A stretch of DNA of 64,000 nucleotides from Pseudarthrobacter sulfonivorans (GCF_014712225.1 NZ_JACXBW010000020.1:1-64000), one strand, 5' to 3'. Positions 1-9,093 are shown, counted from the first letter of the stretch. The notes: generated by a model not told the origin, from the sequence alone. Translations and numbers: made by a program.

Positions 1-103
1 CACCGTCGGTTCGGCTGGGATTCGCCCCCGACATGAGGGCCTCCTGTTAGCAACCAGCCCTTCGGATTCGACACCCCTTCGGATATCACCGAAGCTTTAG
101 TAC

Positions 104-868
104 ATGCCCCGCACTCAAGGGGGAGAGTCGGTGCTCTCCCGCGCCGTTCGCATTGTAGAGGCCTTTGGCCCGGGTGATACAGCATTGACCATCACGGAGA
201 TCGCCCGCCGGTCCAGACTTCATATCGCCACAGCCTCGCGACTGGTGGAGGAACTGAGCAGTTTCGGCTGGCTCCAGCGTGACGGGGACCGCAGGGTTCG
301 GATCGGGGTCAGGATGTGGGAGGTTGTCTCCCGCGCTTCACCGACCCTCAGCCTGCGGGAGGCGGCCATGCCGGTTATGCAAGACCTGCAAGGCATCGTC
401 GGGCAACACATTCAGTTAGGTGTCCTGGAGGGCGACGAGGTCCTTTTTGTGGAGCGATTAGCTGCGCCCGGTGCCGTCATCAACTTCACCCGTGTTGCCG
501 GCCGGCTGTCACTGCATGCATCGTCGTCCGGGCTATTGCTCCTGGCCTATGCCCCGCCGCAGCAACAGGAACGGATAATTGCGCAACCCCTCGAGATATT
601 TACGGAACGGACGATCAGCACGTCCTCGCAGCTAAGGGTCGCCCTTGCGGAAGTGCGCCGGCAGGGATACTCGTTCCTCGCCGGTCACATACACCCTGAT
701 GCGACCGGCATTGCCGTGCCCGTCCGGGACCCGTCCGGGAGGGTGGTGGCTGCCCTGTCGATTGTGGTGCCAAACGATGCCACTGCACGCTCCCGGATCG
801 CCGTTCTCCAGGCCGCATCCGGCGCTGTTTCGCGGGCCATGGAGTATCCGGCGCCACCGCCCAATTAG
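104..868 (+). CDS. IclR-family transcriptional regulator
   Basis: A DNA-binding regulator that probably controls the reductase/P450/transporter genes just downstream on the same strand. The N-terminal third is the winged helix typical of IclR proteins (LSRAVRIVEAF, then an ITEIARRSRLHIATASRLVEEL helix-turn-helix near residues 28-50). The rest fits the effector-binding domain, ending with the usual GIAVPVRDPSGRVVAALS segment. The length of about 250 residues is normal for the family. The ATG at 104 has a weak upstream site. The GTG at 131 follows a strong purine run (AAGGGGGAG) at good spacing and begins right at the conserved LSRAVRI stretch, so it may be the true start. The effector is inferred to be an aromatic acid from context only. 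Confidence 0.9.
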   Translation: MPRTQGGESVLSRAVRIVEAFGPGDTALTITEIARRSRLHIATASRLVEELSSFGWLQRDGDRRVRIGVRMWEVVSRASPTLSLREAAMPVMQDLQGIVGQHIQLGVLEGDEVLFVERLAAPGAVINFTRVAGRLSLHASSSGLLLLAYAPPQQQERIIAQPLEIFTERTISTSSQLRVALAEVRRQGYSFLAGHIHPDATGIAVPVRDPSGRVVAALSIVVPNDATARSRIAVLQAASGAVSRAMEYPAPPPN

Positions 869-881
869 CTCTTTTGGAAAT

Positions 882-902
882 GACTCTCAACCATTGAGAG
901 TC
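882..902. promoter_or_regulatory. perfect inverted repeat, candidate operator
   Basis: GACTCTCAA and TTGAGAGTC are perfect 9-base arms separated by 3 bases. They lie between the IclR gene and the reductase/P450/MFS genes. No T-run follows, which argues against an intrinsic terminator, and the position suits an operator for the adjacent IclR protein. The link to IclR is inference. Confidence 0.5.
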
Positions 903-967
903 GCATAGTGGCGGCGGTCACTTCCGGGCGAACCTTGGTGGAGAGCACAGCGAGCAAAGGAGCCTAG

Positions 968-1939
968 ATGTTCACCGGAAAGAATTCCGCTGCTGACGAG
1001 TCACAGGTCAAACTGACCGTGACGGCGAAGAGCATGGTCTCGAACGACGTGGTAGCCCTGACGTTGGCCCATCCTGACGGGCGCAGGCTGCCCGACTGGA
1101 CGCCGGGATCGCACGTTGATGTTGTCCTGCCCTCGGGTATCAGCCGGCAGTACTCACTCTGCGGGGACCGGTGGGATGCCCATAGCTACCGGATTGCGGT
1201 GTTGCATGAGCGCGAAGGACGCGGGGGATCTGCTTACATCCACGAGGAACTCGCCGAGGGAACATTGGTTGCCTTGGGAGGACCACGGAACAATTTCCGG
1301 CTCGTGCCGTCCGAAAAATATCTGTTCATCGCAGGCGGCATAGGTATCACCCCGATGCTGCCCATGATCCAGCAGGCAGACATCCTCGGCGCGGACTGGA
1401 AACTGCTGTATTTGGGCCGGTCACGGAGCACCATGGCGTTCCTTGACGAGGTGTCCGCTTACGGGGACCGGGTCTCGGTCATGCCCAAAGATGAATCCGG
1501 TCCATATCAGCTCAAGGACTTCATCGGCGACGCCGCCGCGGATACCAAGGTGTACGTCTGTGGACCGCAGCGGCTGCTAACCGCCGTCGAACATCACTGC
1601 GCAGGGTGGCCGGTGGGGCTACTGCGCCTTGAACACTTCGCCGCTAAAACGCAGGGCTCCCCGGCGCGTGACACCGCTTTCGAAGTGGCGCTTGCCAGAG
1701 CCGGACTGTCCGTAACTGTTTCACCCGAGGTGAGCATCCTCGACGCACTCCAGAACGCCGGAGTCAACGTCCTGACATCCTGCCGGGAAGGCACGTGCGG
1801 AACCTGCGAGGTGACTGTCCTGGCCGGGGAACCGGACCACCGCGACTCCATTCTCGACGACGCCGACCGGGCTGCCGGTCACTGCATGTTTCCCTGCGTC
1901 TCACGCTCCTGCAGTGACCGCCTCGTTCTTGACCTCTAA
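968..1939 (+). CDS. PDR/VanB-type oxidoreductase with C-terminal [2Fe-2S] ferredoxin
   Basis: An electron-transfer flavoprotein moving electrons from NAD(P)H through flavin to an iron-sulfur cluster, most likely for the cytochrome P450 encoded 26 bases downstream. A ferredoxin-reductase fold carries the flavin motif RQYSLCG (about 60-66), then a nucleotide-binding part with AGGIGITPML (about 122-131) and VYVCGP (about 194-199). A plant-type [2Fe-2S] domain closes the protein, with ligands C272, C277 and C280 in SCREGTCGTC and C310 in FPCVSRS. The 323-residue length and domain order match phthalate dioxygenase reductase and vanillate demethylase reductase. An AAAGGAG site precedes the ATG. Such reductases usually serve Rieske oxygenases, but no oxygenase subunit is present here. 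Confidence 0.92.
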   Translation: MFTGKNSAADESQVKLTVTAKSMVSNDVVALTLAHPDGRRLPDWTPGSHVDVVLPSGISRQYSLCGDRWDAHSYRIAVLHEREGRGGSAYIHEELAEGTLVALGGPRNNFRLVPSEKYLFIAGGIGITPMLPMIQQADILGADWKLLYLGRSRSTMAFLDEVSAYGDRVSVMPKDESGPYQLKDFIGDAAADTKVYVCGPQRLLTAVEHHCAGWPVGLLRLEHFAAKTQGSPARDTAFEVALARAGLSVTVSPEVSILDALQNAGVNVLTSCREGTCGTCEVTVLAGEPDHRDSILDDADRAAGHCMFPCVSRSCSDRLVLDL

Positions 1940-1965
1940 AGCGGATTCCACCCGAAGGACCTACA

Positions 1966-3174
1966 ATGACCGTCCAAACGTCCATCTTTAACACGCCTGT
2001 CAGCGACGTCGACCCCTTCAGCTTCGACGTTCTTGAGGATCCACTCCCGTTCCAGGCCGACCTCCGGGCAGCCGGACCTGTGGTCTACTTGGCGAAACAT
2101 GACGTCTACGCCATGGGCCGCTTCAATGAAGTGCAGGCCGCCCTTTCCGACTGGCAAACCTTTCAGTCCGCTGCCGGCGTCGGACTGAGTAACTTCCGTT
2201 ACGAAAAGCCGTGGCGCCCGCCGAGCCTGCTGCTTGAGGCAGACCCGCCGCACCACGACGCACCCCGCGCGATTCTCACCAAGATCCTCGGCCCCCGCGA
2301 AATCCGCACGCTGGGCGAGTCTTGGGCCGAAGATGCCGAAGAGTTGGTCGATGACCTCCTTGCGAGAGGCACAGAATTCGACGCCGTCACCGATCTGGCC
2401 GCGGCTTTTCCCCTCCGCGTGTTTCCAGACGCCGTGGGCATTCCCCAGGCTGGCAGGGAAAACCTCCTGCCCTACGGGGACCACGCGTTCAATGCCTTCG
2501 GACCGCCGAATGAGCTCGTTGCCAAGGGCGCACTCCGGGTCGCTGAGCTCTCTGCGTCAATAGCCGCTCAATGCGCCCGCGACGTCCTGACCCCGGACGG
2601 ATTCGGCGCCCAGATCTGGGCTGCCGCGGACAGGGGAGACATCACCGAAGCGCAGGCACCCCTGATCGTCAGGTCGCTGCTCACCGCCGGCGTGGACACG
2701 ACCGTCAACGGGCTAGCCGCAGTCCTTTATGCGTTCGCCACCAATCCTGACCAGTGGGCCCGGCTGCGGGAAAACCCTGACCTGTCGCGCACTGCCTTTG
2801 ACGAGGCTGTGCGGTTCGAGTCGCCCGTGCAGACGTTCTTCCGGACCACCACACACGACATAGAAGTTGGCGGCACCCTGATCCCCGAAGGCAAGAAAAT
2901 CTTGATGTTCCTGGGCTCGGCCAACCGGGACCCGGAGCGTTGGGACAACCCGGACGCCTTCGATCTGGGCAGAGATCCGTCCGGCCACGTTGGCTTTGGC
3001 TTCGGCATCCACCAATGTGTCGGCCAGCATATTGCGCGTCTGGAGGCATCTACCATCCTTAACGCCCTGGCCAAGCGGATTGTCACTATCGAAATCAGCG
3101 GGCCGACGCGCAGGCACCACAACAACACCCTCCGGGCCTGGGAATCCCTCCCCGTCCGGGTCGAACTGGCCTGA
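1966..3174 (+). CDS. cytochrome P450, CYP199-like
   Basis: A soluble haem monooxygenase of 402 residues, the usual bacterial class I size. Visible motifs are the oxygen-binding I helix TAGVDTTVNG, the ExxR pair in EAVRFESP, and the haem loop FGFGIHQCVG with proximal ligand C351. The stretch WRPPSLLLEADPPHH and the N-terminal DPFSFDVLEDPLPFQ recall CYP199A enzymes, which O-demethylate 4-methoxybenzoate and related para-substituted benzoates; that comparison is from memory. It lies between the reductase and an aromatic-acid importer, so an aromatic acid substrate is likely. An AAGGACC site precedes the ATG. Confidence 0.9.
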   Translation: MTVQTSIFNTPVSDVDPFSFDVLEDPLPFQADLRAAGPVVYLAKHDVYAMGRFNEVQAALSDWQTFQSAAGVGLSNFRYEKPWRPPSLLLEADPPHHDAPRAILTKILGPREIRTLGESWAEDAEELVDDLLARGTEFDAVTDLAAAFPLRVFPDAVGIPQAGRENLLPYGDHAFNAFGPPNELVAKGALRVAELSASIAAQCARDVLTPDGFGAQIWAAADRGDITEAQAPLIVRSLLTAGVDTTVNGLAAVLYAFATNPDQWARLRENPDLSRTAFDEAVRFESPVQTFFRTTTHDIEVGGTLIPEGKKILMFLGSANRDPERWDNPDAFDLGRDPSGHVGFGFGIHQCVGQHIARLEASTILNALAKRIVTIEISGPTRRHHNNTLRAWESLPVRVELA

Positions 3175-3287
3175 ATAACGCGTTCTGGCCGGAACTGACC
3201 CCACAGCTAGTACACAAAAGCCTTGACGAGGCAGTCGTACCTTTGCGGCTGTCCAGGTCAGTGCACCCAATTTACAAGGATGTAAAC

Positions 3288-4622
3288 ATGGACATACTCA
3301 AGGAAATTCGCACGGCACCAATGAGCCGGCTTCAAATCCGAGCGGTCACTGTTGCTATTGCACTGATGCTCATCGATGGTATGGACGTTGCGGTCGCTGC
3401 CTATGCGGCACCGGCACTGTCAAGGACCTGGGGTCTGGACCCCGTTACTCTGGGGTTCCTGCTCAGCTCGGGTCTGGTGGGCATGGCAGCAGGCTCGCTG
3501 TTTCTCACGCCCTTCTCAGACAAAATCGGCCGACGCCGGATGATGCTGGTGGCCTTAGTCCTGGTGAGTTCGGGCATGGTCCTATCCATTTTTGCCGTTG
3601 ATGTCGTGCAACTGATGGCGTACCGCGTACTCGCTGGACTCGGCATCGGAGGCATGATCGCGAACCTGAACGTTTATACCTCCGAATATTCTTCTGACAA
3701 GCGCCGGGGGACCATCTTCGGGCTCTACACGGCCGGCTTCGCCATCGGAGCAACCCTGGGTGGATTCATTGCTGGACCATTGATCCCGCAGTTCGGCTGG
3801 CGCTCGGTTTTCGTCGTCGGAGCCGCAGCGAGCCTGTTGATGCTCGCCGTGACCTGGCGCTTCCTGCCAGAATCACTGGACTACCTGATCACCAAGCGTC
3901 CCCCGAACGCCTTGTCCAGGCTGAATGTCATTCTTGAGCAGATGCGGCGGCCCACGCTGGCTGAACTTCCTGAGCTGTCCTCTAACCAACAGACACAACG
4001 GGGAATCAAAACGTTGCTGACGGGACGGATGGCCGCCCAGACTCTCTTGCTTTGGCTCGGTTATGGCCTCATGATCGCCGCCTATTACTTCGCAAGCACG
4101 TGGACTCCGAAACTCATCGCCACTTCCTCTGGCGATGACAGTCTCGGTGTCACGATGGGCCTGTTTGTGAACTTCGGCGGCATCATAGGCTGCTTCATCT
4201 TCAGCATCCTGGCCGTCTTCCTTCGCAGCCGCCACCTGCTGCTAGGATCGCTGCTGGCCTCCGCACTGATCTACGTCGTCTTCGGAATGGCTTTCAACCA
4301 GACTTCCGTGGCCATCATCATCGGCGCACTTCTCGGCGTGGTCACATCCGCGAACGTAGCCGGGTTCTACGCCACCACACCCGCCCTGTTTCCCGCGACG
4401 CTTCGCGGGACTGGAATAGGTTGGATGGTGGGTATCGGACGGCTCGTCTCAATCGTTTCCCCCATCCTCGTGGGCTACCTCCTCGCCGGCGGATGGCGAG
4501 CCGAAAACATCTTCATGCTTTTCGGAGTCCCACTGATCGCGTCCGCCGTGGCCATGACTGCCGTCTGGTCACTGGCAGCAAAGAAGACCTCCGCTGAACC
4601 TGCCCTGGTCAAGATCCCCTGA
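3288..4622 (+). CDS. MFS transporter, aromatic acid:H+ symporter type
   Basis: A major facilitator protein that probably imports the aromatic acid used by the upstream P450 system. It has twelve predicted membrane segments, the DGMDVAVAAYAAPAL signature in the first helix typical of the AAHS family, and the loop motif SDKIGRRRMM between helices 2 and 3. The open frame extends upstream to 3243, but the ATG at 3288 follows an ACAAGGA site and begins at the expected N-terminus, giving 444 residues. It ends the catabolic cassette and is followed by a hairpin. Substrate identity is inferred from family and neighbours. Confidence 0.88.
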   Translation: MDILKEIRTAPMSRLQIRAVTVAIALMLIDGMDVAVAAYAAPALSRTWGLDPVTLGFLLSSGLVGMAAGSLFLTPFSDKIGRRRMMLVALVLVSSGMVLSIFAVDVVQLMAYRVLAGLGIGGMIANLNVYTSEYSSDKRRGTIFGLYTAGFAIGATLGGFIAGPLIPQFGWRSVFVVGAAASLLMLAVTWRFLPESLDYLITKRPPNALSRLNVILEQMRRPTLAELPELSSNQQTQRGIKTLLTGRMAAQTLLLWLGYGLMIAAYYFASTWTPKLIATSSGDDSLGVTMGLFVNFGGIIGCFIFSILAVFLRSRHLLLGSLLASALIYVVFGMAFNQTSVAIIIGALLGVVTSANVAGFYATTPALFPATLRGTGIGWMVGIGRLVSIVSPILVGYLLAGGWRAENIFMLFGVPLIASAVAMTAVWSLAAKKTSAEPALVKIP

Positions 4623-4655
4623 ACCGCGGCACGTCAGTGGAGGGCTAATAGCGGG

Positions 4656-4692
4656 GAGCCGATAAGGGCGGCATGGCCACCCTTATCGGCTC
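4656..4692. terminator. hairpin after the MFS gene
   Basis: GAGCCGATAAGGG pairs perfectly with CCCTTATCGGCTC across an 11-base loop, 34 bases after the transporter stop codon. There is no long T-run, so it is a weak intrinsic terminator or a 3'-end stabilising hairpin. Confidence 0.6.
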
Positions 4693-5090
4693 TCATCGAA
4701 CCGCCGGAGTCAGAGGGAACTGAGCACTACGGCTAACACCTGCGGCATTTACATCTACTAGGTCTCAGGCCCCGGTGAGTTCTTCTACCGGTCAGAAATC
4801 GGGCAAAAGCAACCTTTCCTGCTCGTCGGCAGGCCTCTGGACCTGAAGCCGGGCCGTCACTTCGAATCTGACAGGCGGCTCCAGACAGCGGACGACGGCG
4901 GTGCTCCCGCCGTCCGCGAACCGTTGACGTGGTTCCGTTGGCGGCCTACATTGATTTTTGACTGTGGGGTGCGGCACTTCGGCGCCGTGGGTATGGGTCT
5001 CGTCGCCGAAAAGGCACTCATTTCCTACTGCCGATCGGCAGATTTCCGGCGAGAACCCTGGTTGGCTTCGGCCACCATCAGGAGTACAAA
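4693..5090. other. intergenic region before the M1 peptidase
   Basis: No convincing gene is visible in these roughly 400 bases. A small hairpin (GACGGCGG / CCGCCGTC) lies at 4894-4914. The AGGAG at the 3' end serves the peptidase start at 5091. Confidence 0.5.
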
Positions 5091-6653
5091 ATGATCACCG
5101 TGATGCGGCATCTCCGCGCGCATTCCGCCCTGGCCACAGATTTCAAAAACCCGTTCACCCGTGCCAAAAAACGCCGCCACAGCGCGGCGCTGGCTGTCCT
5201 TGTGATGGCCAGCCTCACCGGTATCGGCGCGACCGCGCAGGCCGCACCCAGCCACAATCCGCCGCCACACGCCGCAGGGGCGCCGGGGAGCGGTGACCAA
5301 TACTTTCCCTACGCCGGCAACGGCGGTTACGACGTCCTCCACTACGACCTCGCCCTCCGCTACGCGCCGCCGTCGAACCCCGCGGTACTCCAAGGGCGCC
5401 TCACAGGCGCAGCCACCATCACCCTTCAGGCCACCGAGGATCTGGAATCGCTCAACTTCGACTTGCGCGGCTTGGACGTAACGTCAGTCCGGATCGATGG
5501 AGAGGGCGCCAAGCACGGGAAGGCGCACGACGGCGGGGCCTCCGAATGGGCGCAGGTGCAGGACGACGCTAATCGGCGCTGGGAACTCACCATCGGCCTG
5601 CAGCCGAAACTGAAAGCCGGACAGACTGCCACCGTCGTCGTCGAGTACGGGGGCGTCACCGGCCGTCATGTCGACACCACCGGGTTTCCCTACGGGTGGG
5701 TCACCACCGCGGACGGCGCGCTGGTGGTCAACGAGCCAGAGGGGGCTTCGACCTGGTACCCGGTCAATGACGATCCGGAGGATAAAGCGACGTACTCGTT
5801 CCGCATCACGGTGCCGGAGGGCAAGACTGCCGTCGCCAACGGGCTGCCCGACGGCCAGCCGGAGACGGAGGCGGGATGGACCACGTGGAAGTGGAGCGCG
5901 GCGGACCCCATGGCCAGTTACCTGTCGACGGCAAGCATCGGCGACTTTGTCCTGTCGTACGGCGCAGGCCCCCGGCGGCTGCCCATCATCAACGCCATCG
6001 AGGCTGGCATAGCCGGCGAGGCGCTGGTGCAGACGAAAGCCGCGCTTGCCCTGCAGCCGGAGATGATCGCGTTCCTCGAGGATCTGTTTGGGCGGTACCC
6101 GTTTGAGGCATTTGGCGCGATTGTCGACGACGATTCAGTGGACTACGCGCTGGAGACGCAGACGCGGCCGGTCTACTCAGGAGCCGCCGATGAAGTGACC
6201 GTGGTGCACGAACTGGGGCACCAGTGGTTCGGCAACGCCGTCAGCCCGGCGGACTGGCAGCACATCTGGCTCAACGAAGGCTGGGCGACCTACGTGGAGT
6301 GGCTGTGGTCCGAACGCCAGGGATCCGCAACGGTGGCACAGGAATTTGCCAAGGCCGTCGCCTCCCTTGATGCCAACAATCGCTGGGGTTTGAACATCGC
6401 CGACCCGGGCAGGGACCACCTGTTCGCGCCTCAGGTCTACCAGCGCGGCGCGGCAGCCCTGTATGCACTCCACGCCAAGATCGGCGATGAAGCGTTCTTC
6501 TCCGGAGCCCGGTCGTGGCTGGCCCGTTACGACGGCTCCTCGGCCACCACTGACGACTTTCAGGCGGTGATGGAAGAGGCGTCGGGCGAAGAGCTCGACG
6601 GGTTCTTCAACGTCTGGCTACGGGCGCCAGTCAGGCCGATGGAGATCCCGTAG
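5091..6653 (+). CDS. secreted M1-family zinc metallopeptidase
   Basis: An exported aminopeptidase-like zinc protease. The gluzincin signature is complete: HELGH at residues 373-377, with the third zinc ligand E396 in NEGWATY exactly 18 residues later. An aminopeptidase-N-type beta-sandwich domain precedes it. The N-terminus has a basic stretch (KKRRH) followed by a hydrophobic segment and an AQA-A cleavage site, so export is likely. At 520 residues it is the short bacterial form, lacking the long C-terminal helical domain of classical PepN. AGGAG precedes the ATG. The 3' end overlaps the convergent esterase gene by 23 bases. Confidence 0.92.
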   Translation: MITVMRHLRAHSALATDFKNPFTRAKKRRHSAALAVLVMASLTGIGATAQAAPSHNPPPHAAGAPGSGDQYFPYAGNGGYDVLHYDLALRYAPPSNPAVLQGRLTGAATITLQATEDLESLNFDLRGLDVTSVRIDGEGAKHGKAHDGGASEWAQVQDDANRRWELTIGLQPKLKAGQTATVVVEYGGVTGRHVDTTGFPYGWVTTADGALVVNEPEGASTWYPVNDDPEDKATYSFRITVPEGKTAVANGLPDGQPETEAGWTTWKWSAADPMASYLSTASIGDFVLSYGAGPRRLPIINAIEAGIAGEALVQTKAALALQPEMIAFLEDLFGRYPFEAFGAIVDDDSVDYALETQTRPVYSGAADEVTVVHELGHQWFGNAVSPADWQHIWLNEGWATYVEWLWSERQGSATVAQEFAKAVASLDANNRWGLNIADPGRDHLFAPQVYQRGAAALYALHAKIGDEAFFSGARSWLARYDGSSATTDDFQAVMEEASGEELDGFFNVWLRAPVRPMEIP

Positions 6654-7302
6654 CGCTGATCCAGATACCGAGTTCACCCAGCGTCTGGGCTGAGATCTGG
6701 TGTCCACCGGGATCGCGGCGGGTGTGGACGCCGGCGGACGACTCTGTGGTCAGGTACTCCCAGGTCCGCGCGAGCAGCTCAGCAGGGATGACCCGGTCCT
6801 GGTCCCCGTGGGCGACAAAAACCGGAAGGCCAGCCAACCTCGCCGGCGTGACCGGCACTCCTGCATCGAACGGCAGCGTGCCGTACAGGATGGCTGCACC
6901 GGAGTAGCGGTTCGGATCGTCAAGGACAAGGCCGCCAGCAAACGCGGCGCCGCCGCTGAAGCCCACCAGGATGACGGGCCGGCCGTCGGGGGCGTATCCG
7001 TCGAGCCAGCGACGGAACCACGCCATTTGTTCAGCAAGGGATTCGGCGGTCGGCCGGCCGATGCCCCGGTTGGCAAACCACGCATAGCCGTTGCCCTCCT
7101 CGATCGGGGCTCGAACCGCCGCGTATGCAAAACCCTGCGGAAGGTGGCCTGCAAGGCTAAGGATCTCGCGCTCATTGGATCCCCGCCCGTGCAGCAGCAC
7201 CACCAGCGGTGCGGACGGATCCGTTGATCCTGCCCTCGCCACGACGTGTTGGGCACTCGCGAAGGATAGGGCAGCGGCACCGGGGTCGGCGGGCAGGTTC
7301 AT
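6631..7302 (-). CDS. alpha/beta-hydrolase (phospholipase/carboxylesterase type)
   Basis: A cytosolic serine esterase of 223 residues. The catalytic triad can be read: S116 in GFSGG, an aspartate in HGDQD (167 or 169), and H201 in GGH. The HGRGSNE segment forms the oxyanion region, as in the YpfH/carboxylesterase group. The open frame runs upstream to 7395, but the added residues are not hydrolase-like and the ATG at 7302 gives the expected N-terminus. It is convergent with the M1 peptidase gene and overlaps its last 23 bases. Substrate is unknown. Confidence 0.88.
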   Translation of the reverse strand: MNLPADPGAAALSFASAQHVVARAGSTDPSAPLVVLLHGRGSNEREILSLAGHLPQGFAYAAVRAPIEEGNGYAWFANRGIGRPTAESLAEQMAWFRRWLDGYAPDGRPVILVGFSGGAAFAGGLVLDDPNRYSGAAILYGTLPFDAGVPVTPARLAGLPVFVAHGDQDRVIPAELLARTWEYLTTESSAGVHTRRDPGGHQISAQTLGELGIWISATGSPSA

Positions 7303-7408
7303 GGGCAGTCCTTTAGGGCGGGGGATGAATCTTTTGGTTGAAGATACAACCAGTAGACCTCCTTGCAGGACAACTGTCAATGCGCGGGCGCCCAAATCCG
7401 CACCGCCA

Positions 7409-7756
7409 TTAGTCTGAATCCATCAGTTCCAGCAGCTTCTTGGCGGCGTCCCGAATGTCATCGTGGCCGTGCTGTGCGGCCCGGCTCTCCAGGGAGATGA
7501 CTGCGCAGCGGTGGACTTTTTTGAAGTCGCCGAACGGAAAGCTCACGCTGCCCTTCGTGCCCTCGGATTGGGCATCGTCCCGGCCCAGATGCCATTCCGC
7601 GAATGCCGCGAAGCCGTGTTTGTCGATGTAGGCGTTCTCGTCATCAGTGGAGGGGGCGTGCTCACTCCAGTCGTCGCGGACATCCCGTTCGACTTTTCCG
7701 CTCTTGATGAGCTTGCGGGCGTGGGTCAATGCTTTGGGGTTGAGTTTGGCGGCCAT
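7409..7756 (-). CDS. conserved hypothetical protein
   Basis: A 115-residue soluble, charged protein with no membrane segment or signal peptide. It resembles a small family of unknown function seen across bacteria, with the recurring pattern DDWSEHAPS, KHGF, then FPFGDFxKVHRCAVIS and a helical C-terminus; this recognition is from memory. The reading frame continues upstream to 7912, but the ATG at 7756 is preceded by a near-ideal GCAGGAGG site, which fixes the start. No function is proposed. Confidence 0.8.
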   Translation of the reverse strand: MAAKLNPKALTHARKLIKSGKVERDVRDDWSEHAPSTDDENAYIDKHGFAAFAEWHLGRDDAQSEGTKGSVSFPFGDFKKVHRCAVISLESRAAQHGHDDIRDAAKKLLELMDSD

Positions 7757-7929
7757 CGTGCCTCCTGCGGGTTCAACGGGGAATGCCGGCCAATTCAGCG
7801 TAACCCCGTCGAGGCCCACATAATCTGTCGAATTGCCCACACTATTGCCTAAGTGGTGGGGCAATGACCTAAACTGCTTCACTGAGGCGCCTGAAATGGT
7901 GCCGCGCAGCAACGAAAGTGAACCACGCT

Positions 7930-8232
7930 ATGGCTACCGATTACGACGCTCCACGCAAGACAGATGACGAGTCTTCCGCCGAGTCGCTGGAGGCACTTCA
8001 GGCGTCCCGCGGCGGCAACGCCCAGACTGCCGTCATCGACGTCGAGGAGAACGATACGGCCGAGGGCATCGACCTGCCCGGCGCCGATCTTTCGGGCGAG
8101 GAACTGACGGTTGTGGTTGTCCCCGAGCAGTCCGATGAGTTCACGTGCTCGTCCTGCTTCCTGGTCCGGCACCGCTCCCAGATTGCCCGCGAAAAGAACG
8201 GCCTGAAGTACTGCATCGAGTGCGAAGGCTAG
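7930..8232 (+). CDS. DUF4193 family protein
   Basis: A 100-residue actinobacterial protein of unknown role. It opens with the family hallmark MATDYDAPRKTDDES, followed by an acidic central part. It ends in a compact CSSC...CIEC arrangement (FTCSSCFLVRHRSQ, then KYCIECEG) that looks like a four-cysteine zinc ribbon. An in-frame ATG four codons upstream (7918) is less likely, because the family begins at MATDYD. An intrinsic terminator follows. Confidence 0.9.
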   Translation: MATDYDAPRKTDDESSAESLEALQASRGGNAQTAVIDVEENDTAEGIDLPGADLSGEELTVVVVPEQSDEFTCSSCFLVRHRSQIAREKNGLKYCIECEG

Positions 8233-8260
8233 GAATTTCCCCGCCCCTCAAGCGCGATCT

Positions 8261-8295
8261 AAGCCCCGTCAGCCTATCGGCCGGACGGGGCTTTT
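8261..8295 (+). terminator. intrinsic terminator after DUF4193 gene
   Basis: AAGCCCCGTC pairs with GACGGGGCTT around a loop, and the second arm runs into TTTT. It lies 30 bases past the DUF4193 stop. Confidence 0.8.
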
Positions 8296-8544
8296 GCGTC
8301 TCCGCGGCGTATCCGGAACACGGCCGCTCGGTGGGCCGGTCCGGCGTCGTTATGCTGCATAACGGCGGGGTGCAGAAATGGTGTTAAAAGCATTTCTTTG
8401 GGCGGCAAAAACCCGCCGGAATTACTTCGGCGTGACCGGCGAACGCCGCCTTTAACGGTTCCGCGCCGAAGCGGCCACAACCCGTATCTACGGCCCCGGA
8501 GATCCTACGCTTGAGGTACCTCATCACTCGAAGGGTGGCCCATA
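8296..8544. other. intergenic region before the AMIN-like gene
   Basis: No gene is supported here. It holds a short palindrome TGAGGTACCTCA at 8512-8523 and an AAGGGTGG ribosome site directly before the next ATG. Confidence 0.5.
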
Positions 8545-9093
8545 ATGAAAAAGTTTCATACGTGGCTGACAGTCATTCTGATGGCTGTTGGATTGAGTTT
8601 CCTGGCTCCGGGGCCCGCCTCGGCAGCCACATCATATTGCGGACTCGTCTGGGGATCGCTGGCTGATTCAGACCCGGCGATGAGCACCGCATCCGTCACC
8701 AACGTCAGGACGGGGCAGCACTACTGCTTCGACCGGATGGTGGTTGACCTCAACGGCCCTGTCGCCGGCTACACGGTTCAGTATGTTCCCGTGGTGGTCC
8801 AGGACGGTTCAGGTTTTGAAATCCCGCTGCTGGGTTCTGCATTCCTCCAGGTAACTGTGAACGCACCGTCCTATGACAGCAATGGCAACGTCACGTACAG
8901 CCCGGCCGCGAAGGCCGAACTGTCCGACGTCTCGGGATACCAGACCTTCCGCCAGGTGGCCTACGCAGGCAGTTTTGAAGGCTACACCAGCATCGGACTG
9001 GGCGTCCGTGCCCGGCTTCCGTTCCGGGTACTCACCCTGGACGGCCCGGGCTCCGGCTCGCGCCTGGTGGTGGATGTAGCGCACTTCTGGTGA
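8545..9093 (+). CDS. secreted AMIN-like domain protein
   Basis: An exported 182-residue protein. It begins with a clear Sec signal peptide (MKKFHTWL, a hydrophobic core, then PASA-A cleavage near residue 28). The mature part resembles the AMIN-like domain found in actinobacterial lipoproteins and secreted proteins: YCGLVWGS, a paired cysteine in HYCFDRMVVDL, and a C-terminal LPFRVLTLDGPGSGSRLVVDVAHFW. Such domains are thought to act at the envelope, but no activity is known. There is no lipobox, so it is probably free or wall-associated. An AAGGGTGG site precedes the ATG. Confidence 0.85.
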   Translation: MKKFHTWLTVILMAVGLSFLAPGPASAATSYCGLVWGSLADSDPAMSTASVTNVRTGQHYCFDRMVVDLNGPVAGYTVQYVPVVVQDGSGFEIPLLGSAFLQVTVNAPSYDSNGNVTYSPAAKAELSDVSGYQTFRQVAYAGSFEGYTSIGLGVRARLPFRVLTLDGPGSGSRLVVDVAHFW

